In this document: positions 56,560-64,000 of the stretch, one piece after another
How the letters are laid out: each line of letters opens with the position of its first letter
How positions within the stretch are numbered: the stretch's first letter is position 1
The notes under the pieces: generated by a model
What the model saw: only the letters and a program-made list of their open reading frames with translations
The model's database searches: none
What the model was told of the DNA's origin: nothing
Program-made: the position numbers and the translations under genes
Assembly: GCA_009667805.1 (NCBI GenBank)
Contig: CM019066.1
Location: forward strand, 558,001-622,000
Source: Leptobrachium leishanense
Lineage: Eukaryota > Chordata > Amphibia > Anura > Megophryidae
Reading direction: 5' to 3'
Length of the DNA stretch: 64,000 nt

Positions 56560-57540
56560 CAGAAGAACGGCTGCAGCGGAGTACGAGGAGCCATGACGTA
56601 GAAGGACGCGGCAGGACGTGACCAGGAGCCCCCAAGTACTAGCAGGGCAGGAGCTGATTGTGAGAAACACGGGACGGTGCAGAAATCTTCTAAAGCAGTT
56701 AAGGGAAGGGGATTTGATGGATTTTCATTGGGAAGCTCTAGTGAAAGCTCTGACCCTGATGACGAGCAGTTGAGGGGTCCTGGCAGGAGACTTTGAAATT
56801 GTAAAGAAAATGCATGCCAAGCAAGGGGGGGGGTCAGAACATCAGGGGTCAGATTCTGATGATAATGAAGGATATAAAGGGGGACTGTGTGGTTCAGGGT
56901 ACAAGGTTGGTGCATCTTTCATCTCATTTGAAAAGGAAGGTATTGAGGAAAGTGCAGAGGGGAAAATTTGGGGATTTCTTTGAAATTACTAGGGAAACGA
57001 CTGCTCAGAGGGCAAGAGAAGGGGCCAAGGGTAAGAGGAAAGTGTCATTTGTGAAGTGGGTTAAAGGTTTTGCTATTTATGCAGAGTTTTCTGGAGGCAC
57101 ATCTGGACCAGGTAAAAGGTATGCTGAGATACTTACATCTGATAGCGGATTGTTACACAACGTATAAAGGTTTTTCCTGGAAAGAACATGAGTAATTTCT
57201 TACGGGTATGTTGCGATGGGAGAAAAAGACAGGAAGGAATTTGGAGTGAAGGTTATTGATATATGGTCAAGGTTGGTAAAAGAAAAATGGAAGAGGGCCA
57301 GGGAGTTAAGGAGGGCCGATATGAGGGAGTGTTAGGCCTTTAATGACAATAGATGTGACGTGGTTGGCCTGTGAGGTCAGGCATGCATGTAAGCATTGTG
57401 GAGGCAATCATCCAGGGGTGGATTGCAGGAAGAGAAAAGTCAGTAAGAATGGTCCCTTTTACAGCGCAGGGTGGGCTGTGGGAGGACGGACTGGGACTAG
57501 CCAGAATGGCTTTGAAGGTAAATAAAATTAGAGAGGCGCT
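56560..57540 (+). pseudogene. gag: Gag of a Ngaro/DIRS-like retrotransposon
   Basis: 56814-57167 reads VHLSSHLKRKVLRKVQRGK, FGDFFEI, VSFVKWVKGFAIYAEF and GKRYAEILTSDSGLL, with YKGFSWKEHE and GIWSEGYWDM-like pieces after a shift, which follow the layout of gag in frog DIRS/Ngaro-like elements. At 57385-57430, HACKHCGGNHPGVDCRKRK gives a CX2CX3HX4C knuckle typical of that group. Several stops. No RT, RNase H or tyrosine recombinase is found downstream. Confidence 0.55.
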
Positions 57541-58007
57541 GGGAAATTGATAGGGATGGGGATAAGGAAGTTTTGGTTATGGAGTTTTAAGGAAGGTTTT
57601 AGAATACCAGATCAGGGTTCAGTAGTGGGGGGAATAAAGTGAGAAATTTGAAGTCAGCCTACAAATTGCCAGGTGTGTTAAGAGAAAAGCTGTGGAAGGA
57701 GAGGTCTTTAGGGAGGATGGCTGGCCCATTCGGACACAGCCCCATAGACAGGTTGGTGGTATCTGTTAGGTGTAGTCCCGTAAAAAAAATCTGGGAAGTA
57801 TAGAATGATACACACTTGTCATACCCTAGGGGTCAGTCAGTTAATGATGCTATTGGTCAAGAGGATGCATCAGTAAGTTATCAATCATTTGATCAGGCTG
57901 TGAACTTGGAGAGGCAAGCAGGTCGGAGCTAGCAAAGATTGATATTGAATCGGAATTTAGGTTGTTACCATTGCACCCTGAAAGCTTCTGATTGACGGAT
58001 TGTAAAT

Positions 58008-58391
58008 TTGAGGGCTTTGGCAGCGGTTCACGCTGTGGCAGAAAGCCAGGGAGCAAATCTAGAATTCAGCCTCTGCAAAGTAGGTATTAGGTGGATAGGG
58101 CAGAGAGGGATGAGAAAGGGGGAGTTGGTGGGGGCAGCACAGGTAGTTAAGAAGTGGGGGAGGCCAGACATAATGATTGTGCATTTGGGGGGTAATGATA
58201 TTGGCTCAGTACCTTCCATTCAACTGCAAGAACAAATTATGGAAGCATTTAAATGGTTTAAATTGGTATGGTCAGACACTAGGTTAGTCTGGTCTAACAT
58301 TATTTCAAAGTGCAGGAGGGGAGGGGTAGCGCCTATTCCCCGAAGGGTTGGCTGCAACCACCAAATGCATCAAGCCCAACAACATGTGTAG
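58008..58391 (+). pseudogene. SGNH-hydrolase-like domain of the same element
   Basis: A 127-codon frame with VGIRWIGQRGMRKGELV, WGRPDIMIVHLGGNDIGSV and WFKLVWSDTRLVWSNII. PDIMIVHLGGNDIG is the central G-x-N-D block of SGNH/GDSL-type hydrolases. Ngaro-like elements are known to carry such a domain, which fits the gag 500 bases upstream. The first block (GDS) and the final D-x-x-H are not visible, so this is a fragment. Confidence 0.6.
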
Positions 58392-58624
58392 AACATAAGA
58401 AAAAAAATGTCATCTGCGCTTACTCCAATTATACTGTGTGAAACTTTACACAATTAGAGGTTTGGTTTCTTATCAATGGCCATTAGAAGACTAGCTCGCC
58501 CGCCAGCGTCAAGGCACCTCTATAAGGGCGAGTCCTATCCAAAATGAAACCACAGGCTGCTACATAGCAAACCATACCTGCTCATGCTGCTTGTCAAACA
58601 TGAGGTAGACTGGTGTGCTTTTTA
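58392..58624. other. No gene supported
   Basis: Short mixed-composition spacer between the SGNH relic and the next transposon. Confidence 0.5.
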
Positions 58625-59103
58625 GGGATGTGCGTTTCGGGTTTCGGAATTTTCACGAAATTTCCCGATTCGTGTTTTCGGATTCGGCCGATTTTCCGAA
58701 ACGGATCGGACCCAAAAACCGACAGATCCGAAAAGTTTTCCGAACCGAAACGAAATATTTTCGGAATTTTCGAATGGACTTGAAATGTGTCAAATCGAAA
58801 TTTATTTTCGCTCTATTCATGATTTCGGTTCCATTCGTGATTTTGGTAATTCTGGACATCGTATATTTAACTATTATTGGTTATATCGCTGATTCTGTAA
58901 ATTTTGTATTTGTAAATGCGACTGCGTATCACTTGTTTTTGATTCCAATGATCCGATAATTCTGTCGATACGATAATTCCTTCGTAATCGGGTCGGATCC
59001 GATTCGTCCGCAGGTCGCGCATGCGCGGATGTCATAACTTTATTGAGCCAGTTTTTTGACAACTTTTTTGACAGGCCAAAAAATATTGATTTTATTATTT
59101 ATC

Positions 59104-61057
59104 ATGGCTGAAAGAGACGAGTCCCATTAGGACATCTCCTCATCTTCTTCCACCCATGAGACACCACCCAGGAAGAAGCGGGCCAGCAACATGGCATTTG
59201 AGGAGATGTTGGAGCTGGTCCGCATCTTTGATCACAAAGATTATGACTGCCGTAAGGGCCCTTACGGCAGGAAGAATAACAACCGCAAGGATCGTATCCT
59301 TGACAAACTCCGAACCACCATCCTGGAGCTGTTCGGGAAGGACCGGACGAAGGACCAGCTCCGAAAACGCTGGTCCGACCTCAAGACGCGCGAGGAGGAG
59401 CAGCTGAGGCACATCCGTCGCGTCATAGCCAAACGTAAGTGTCATGTTATATTGTAAAGCGCTGCGCAAACTGTTGGCGCTATATAAATCCTGTATAATA
59501 ATAATGTGCTTGCATGTGCTAATGTGCACAGAAATACGTTGATTTATCTAGTCCTTTTTTCATGCAATGTAATTGTGTATAGCTTTGCGTTTTCACGACT
59601 CGTCATACATGCATTTTTGCCATAGCTCTTCTTTTTTGTGATTTTACGTATTCGTGAAAATTGTGACATTTGATGTATGTAGATGAAGTTACAATGCTGG
59701 ATTTCTTTTGGCACTGTGTATACTGTAGTGTGCTGGGGGGGGTTGTTGTGATTGAGTGATGCATACGAGAAGACCTGCAGCTTGGCCAATATTGGCTCCC
59801 ACCTGCGCATCAACAAAAATCTCTGCGTCGCTGCTAAGTGGTAGGATGGGACATGTAGTTCTTCTGAAAGTGCATCCAAACAGAGCCGCGTTCAATACGT
59901 CCTCAGCAGCTGCTGAATTGTTGCAGCGCAGCAATTCAGTTTGCTGCAGCAGTGTCATTATTGAAAGCTTTAGATGCAAGTTTCAAAACAAAATGGCCGA
60001 TTTCTGTTGTTTCTGCAATATCCACAGTTTTATTAGCAGAAACTGAAAGGGAAACTGAGGCTGAGGCCTTCTATAAAATAACTAAAAGCAGTTGGCACAA
60101 TGCGTTTTGGATGCACACAACACAAATAATAGTTTTTATTGAATAAACGTAATGTTTACTGCTGAAAAAAATATATAATTGAACGGTAATATATGTCTAT
60201 GTGCAGAGGAAATAAATAAATATTTTGTGACTTTAGAACTATGAGATGGGAGTAGTGGTGGGTCAAGCTGGTAGTGCTAGTGGGTAGAGGAGGGGTGTCG
60301 CAATACTTTCGGCAATATATTGTATAGATATACCATTTTTTCCAGTCTGCATTATTTACGTGTTATTTTTTGGATTTGGCAGAAGACGGGAAGGCAAAGG
60401 CAGCATCTGCCACGGCGTGCCCCAGTGGAGGAGGAGGAGGAGCCACGGGCGACCACCAGCGCTGGTATATACTGTTTTATTTTGCAACGACTTTTGGTCA
60501 AAAACAGAAACATTTTTTGTTTACTGTATTTTAATTTAATTTTTTTATGTATAGCACAAGAGGAGCAGGAGGAGGAAGAGGAGGAGCAAGGCGATAGAGA
60601 GGGAGCCAGAGCCGCAGCAGGAGGCCGCGAGTCCAGGTTTTTTTTTTACTGTTGTATTTTGCATCGACTTTTGTTCAAAAATAAATCAGTTTTGCTGTTT
60701 ACTGTATTTTTTATTTCTTTAATTTCTTAGATATAGCACCGGAAGAGATGCTGACGGTGGTGGTGGAGGAGGAGGAGTCGGAGTCAGAGCCTCCAGCACT
60801 GGTATATACTACTGTTATATTTTTTCAAGACTTTGGCAAAAATAGAAACCTGCTTTACTTACTGTATTTTCCTTCTTTCATTTATTGGATATATAGGAGA
60901 AGCCAGACCGGACACGTCCAGCATTAGGATGATGAATAATAGGATGGCGATCGGAGAGCTACGCCTGGCTGTCAATAACATCGAAGCCATCCAGGAGTTG
61001 CTCCAGGAGTTGCGGGAGCATATTAGCAATGCCGCTGACATCCTGGAGCGGCAGTGA
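59104..61057 (+). CDS. Myb/SANT-like DNA-binding protein gene, five exons
   Basis: Exon 1 from ATG 59104 to 59434 (one in-frame TAG at about 59128): KKRASNMAFEEMLELVRIF, then RILDKLRTTILELFGKDRT and LRKRWSDLKTREEEQLRHI, the trihelix/Myb-like domain seen in Harbinger second proteins, where it is thought to help the transposase bind DNA. Further exons, each with AG/GT borders: 60383-60464, 60555-60636 (very acidic), 60737-60801 (acidic), 60897-61057, which codes IGELRLAVNNIEAIQELLQ and a coiled-coil end ...ILERQ, stop TGA 61055-61057. AATAAA follows at 61125. Exon borders are by eye. The transposase gene expected of an autonomous element was not found in 61150-62690. Confidence 0.72.
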
Positions 61058-61124
61058 GACCAGCCTCCTCCCCTATGTTTGTTTGTGCCCCTGTTGGGCA
61101 GTTTGCCATCCTTGGCATGTTGTA

Positions 61125-61130
61125 AATAAA
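61125..61130 (+). terminator. Polyadenylation signal of the Myb/SANT-like gene
   Basis: AATAAA, 68 bases after the stop codon, followed by a T-rich stretch. Confidence 0.6.
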
Positions 61131-61739
61131 TTTTATATTTTTTCTATATTTTCCTGTTTGTGTGCGTTGCTTTTCCTTACTTAATAAGTTAATATGTATT
61201 GCTTGGTTTCCACACTGTTAAAATTATATGTACATAAATTTATTGACATTTCTATGGACCCTTTGTCATAAATTTGTCAACATATTTGTGGCCATGAATG
61301 TGACTGTGCACATTCTACACTTCCTGCCTGGCCAAAAAATGTCACACACTAACACAACCTTGTTGTACTGCCTTGAGATTTGATTACCGACGTGGCATGG
61401 TTTTGTTAAGCTTAGGCGATGTCACAACAACATGGATTTTTGTCCACAGTCACATTCATTGTATAACCAAGAATTTATCAAAAAATATTGATGGCAGCAC
61501 TGTGTGAAGTCTTCTCCGACACAACCCAAAGATCCTCAGTGCGGCTCAGGTCTAGTTTATTTGTCCCTGTTTGCAGCTTCACGCAACACCTCCTCCCAGC
61601 TATGAGCTCTCTCTCTCCCACCGCTGCCCGCTAATACGCTGCCCGCCAACATGGTGACGTCTTTGCAGGAAGACAACAGCGTGGGGGAACGGCAGCTGCC
61701 GACAGTCCCAAGACCTTGTCACAATGACGTCAGTTCTGG

Positions 61740-62435
61740 AGTTAACCCCTAACTGCGACCAATGGTGGAGATAGGGGGTTCATTGGAACCCCCTATCTCC
61801 CGATCCGTGGCAGCTATCGGTTGGTTAATGTTTGGTATCTTTGGATCGACCAGAGCATGGCCTTTCCAACAATACCAAACATGACAATGTTAAAAATTAT
61901 AAAAAAAAATTGTTTTTTTGTCTTGTTTTGTTAATGCAGCAATATTGTTGTTCCCATTTCAATTATAATGTGAACAATGATGCTGCACTAAGGATTTTTG
62001 TATGGGGTGCTTTTGTTAAAAATAGTGTAATTTTCACCCAAAAAAATATAACAAGTCCCCTTTTCAATTTTTTTTAACAAACGCAACTCCTAAAATATAA
62101 CCGCAAACACTCGCATGTTAAAATGTGAAAAAAACACTTTACACCTTGTAAAACAAACATTGAAAATTCTAATTTTATTGCATTTTTTGTTATAATATAC
62201 AGACAGGACATGACACATACATATGATGATGGTGATATATTATGAATCATCTGCAGAGTCTGCCGGAAAGAACGATATATAACATGTCTGGGTCATATTA
62301 TAAAATAAGGCTTCAAAAAAACGCGTTTAAACAAGAGGAGCGAAACTGTTAAAAATTAGCTCAGCAGCAGAACGCAGTGCCGCACACAGGCGTGAAGGGA
62401 AGCCGTGAAATGCCTCAGCAGCGAAAGGGTTATTT
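61740..62435. mobile_element. Possible TTAA-type MITE inside the Myb-bearing element
   Basis: TTAACCCCTAACTGCGACC at 61740 and GCAGCGAAAGGGTTAT at about 62420 could be the two ends; GATAGGGGGTTC/GAACCCCCTATC makes a hairpin at 61769-61798. The right duplication is imperfect (TTAT). Confidence 0.4.
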
Positions 62436-63087
62436 TTTTTTTCGTCTGTTTTAAATCATTTTATTTTATTTTTTTCGTTTCAGATCATTTTGATCAACTA
62501 TTTTTCCGTTTTAAAACCTTTTTGTTCTGGTTTTTATTTTTAAAGTCAGACCATTCGGGTCAGTTTAGCGTTTTTTAAATCGTTTTGTTCTTTTTTTTGT
62601 TCCTTGGCTTTCATACCATTTTTTTAATGTGATTAAATAAAGTTGTGAAATGTATATTCATAAGAAAAAAAGGATCATTATTTAATAAAAAAAAACACGA
62701 TAGAATCGCCAGAATTATCGTATCGACAGAATGAATTATCGGATCCGAAAAACAAACCAAAAATTTATTATAAAAAAATATATAAAGTATAAAAAAGTAA
62801 ACCATAGTAGTTTACGTCAAAACGAATAGAGTTAGACACTTTGAAACGAGGAGAACAGACGTTCTGAAAAAAACGAAAATTTCCAAAATCACGAAAAGTT
62901 GATACAAAAAACAAGCAAAGTGACCTGAAAATACAATAAATGGTCGATATTCCGGAAAAAAAATGTACACGAAAAACGAGCCGAACCGAACCAGAAATCG
63001 GTCAAACGAGCCAAATCGAAAATTTTAAACATCCGAACAAATCGAACCGGAAAAAAAAAAAAAAACGGTGCACGAGCCTATATCTGA

Positions 63088-63205
63088 CATCCCGATGTGA
63101 AACATCGGGACTTTGCATTAGATTTCGACAGTTTTTGTTTTTTTAACTTTTGGATAGTCGAAAATCGAAATGTATCCAAAAAGTCCCAATGTTTCACATC
63201 ATTCT
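63088..63205. repeat. Imperfect inverted repeat
   Basis: GATGTGAAACATCGGGACTT and AAGTCCCAATGTTTCACATC are complementary arms about 60 bases apart. Confidence 0.75.
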
Positions 63206-63301
63206 GAACTTTATTTGGATAGAGTAAGTCCGTGGGCGTGCGGCCGTTAAATGTATATACATTAAAATTTTCTAACCATCAGCACACTGGATGGATATAT
63301 A

Positions 63302-63365
63302 GCACTGTTTTAGTCCAGCGTCCTGATCCTGAGGCACTGTTTTAGTCCAGCGTCCTGATCCTGAG
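63302..63365. repeat. 32-bp direct duplication
   Basis: GCACTGTTTTAGTCCAGCG... occurs twice in direct succession (63302 and 63334). Confidence 0.9.
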
Positions 63366-63417
63366 TTCCTGACCGTTAGAAAATCTGACTGCCCCTGCCT
63401 GCCAGTGCCTATATGTT

Positions 63418-64000
63418 ATTTCCATTGATCCGATATTTCTGTTGATATGATAATTCTGTCGAGATACGATAATTCTGTCGTAGTCGGATCATTTACGTCC
63501 GTGGTTCGCGCATGATGATGGAATATGTCCATGATGAGATACGCGCTTGTCCGTCTCCATTAAGGCCTGTCGTAAACTTTACGGAGCCAATGTATGTAGA
63601 GTTTGAGAATTTTTTGGACAGACCAAAAAAAACCCCATCCCATCATGGCTCAAACTCAAAGAGAGTCCTATTGGATGCCGCCGGACACATCATCCCCTTC
63701 CACCCCAGAAACACCCAGAAGCGGGCCAGCAACATGGCATTTGAGGAGATGCCGGTGGAGCTGGTTCGCAATTTCGCATCTTCGAGAAGCGTGATGACTA
63801 TGACTGCTGTAAGAGTGTAAGGGCCCTTACGGCAGGAAGAACAATGTCCGCAAGGACCGTATCCTGGCTTGCTGCACCACCCTCCTGGAAAAAGGACTGA
63901 AGTAGTAACGAGTCTAATGCGACCAGCTGCGAAAGCGCTGGTCTGACCTGTCCTGAAGAGAAGACGCGTGAGGATTGAGGCACATCCGGCGTGTCATAGA
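63418..64000 (+). pseudogene. Second, decayed copy of the Myb/SANT-bearing element (partial)
   Basis: From 63418 the sequence repeats the 58935-59440 region: CCGATATTTCTGTTGATA, the GTCGGATC segment, then coding (GPATWHLRRC / SNMAFEEMPVELVRNF, KGPYGRKNN, LRKRWSD in several frames). Many indels and stops. It continues past the window. Confidence 0.8.

Larger units (their letters stand above)
58625..63077 (+). mobile_element. DNA transposon with long inverted ends carrying a Myb/SANT-like gene (Harbinger-like)
   Basis: Left arm 58625-58985 and right arm 62700-63077 are inverted: CGATACGATAATTC and GATCCGATAATTC on the left appear complemented at 62712-62745. Outer bases are GGGATGTGC on the left and, complemented, GGCTCGTGC on the right; TTA (58622-58624) and CTA (63078-63080) are an imperfect 3-bp duplication. 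A Myb/SANT-like gene without a transposase inside fits a Harbinger derivative. The arms are AT-rich with GAACCGA motifs. Confidence 0.65.

Noticed and set aside
56114..56915. Minus-strand frames of 173 and 118 codons
   Set aside because: They oppose the plus-strand gag relic and show no domain.
1..64000. CRISPR array, bacterial operons or rRNA/tRNA genes
   Set aside because: The tandem repeats have no uniform spacers, no cas-like genes are present, and no cloverleaf or rRNA segment was recognised. The sequence is vertebrate.

Overview
The window is a dense pile of transposable elements from a vertebrate genome, most likely an anuran amphibian. The evidence is an interstitial TTAGGG-type array, the element mix (hAT/ZBED, piggyBac, Harbinger-like, Tc1, L1/Tx1-type LINEs, CR1/L2-type LINEs, a tyrosine-recombinase-type gag, Gmr1-like Ty3/gypsy) and the absence of any prokaryotic gene organisation. 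No ordinary host gene is intact. The only gene-like multi-exon signals are a Ulp1/SENP-type peptidase relic (about 43.5-44.7 kb) and a Myb/SANT-like gene carried by a DNA transposon (59.1-61.1 kb, with a second decayed copy at the right edge).

Layout, left to right. 1-5.4 kb: a decayed hAT (ZBED-like) transposon with a 146-bp tandem array and a clear right end set into a 47-bp minisatellite. 5.83-17.2 kb: one piggyBac transposon (TTAA on both sides, transposase on the minus strand) exploded by nested insertions: a 900-bp MITE with a TTA duplication, an old inverted LTR with an AGGGA duplication, a younger 4.66-kb LTR retrotransposon inside that old LTR (CTGGT duplication), and a 451-bp MITE (TAA duplication). 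Joining across the duplications restores the piggyBac frame, which proves the nesting. 18.15-42.7 kb: a GC-rich satellite (12/19-bp units, grading to a 24-bp unit), interrupted by a 16.3-kb compound LTR element, by one solo LTR, and by a 100-N assembly gap. 42.8-48.3 kb: the Ulp1-like relic with an internally deleted piggyBac copy in it, a Tc1 fragment, and otherwise empty sequence. 48.8-55.2 kb: three L1-type ORF1 copies in opposing orientations, an ORF2 relic split by a 293-bp fold-back element, and a CR1/L2-type RT fragment. 56.5-58.4 kb: gag and SGNH-hydrolase relics of a Ngaro/DIRS-like element. 58.6-64 kb: the Myb/SANT-bearing DNA transposon and a second partial copy.

The most interesting system is the LTR family at 9.8-41.9 kb. 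Seven complete ~1-kb LTRs (1.0-1.13 kb) belong to elements with internal regions and two more are solo. Two kinds of internal region share the same LTRs, primer-binding segment, leader and polypurine tract. The autonomous kind carries gag (with a SCAN-like capsid region and a CCHC knuckle), protease, integrase, then reverse transcriptase and RNase H: integrase precedes RT, the Gmr1-type order. The other kind is non-autonomous: the pol region is replaced by one long frame (811 codons still open in one copy) that keeps a gag-like N-terminus and adds acidic and proline-rich tandem repeats of about 52 residues. Autonomous and non-autonomous interiors occur in tandem in the compound element, sharing one central LTR, with a single 5-bp duplication outside. 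This looks like an active or recently active helper/parasite pair. Near-identical copies differ by many single-base indels, so some frame breaks may be assembly error.
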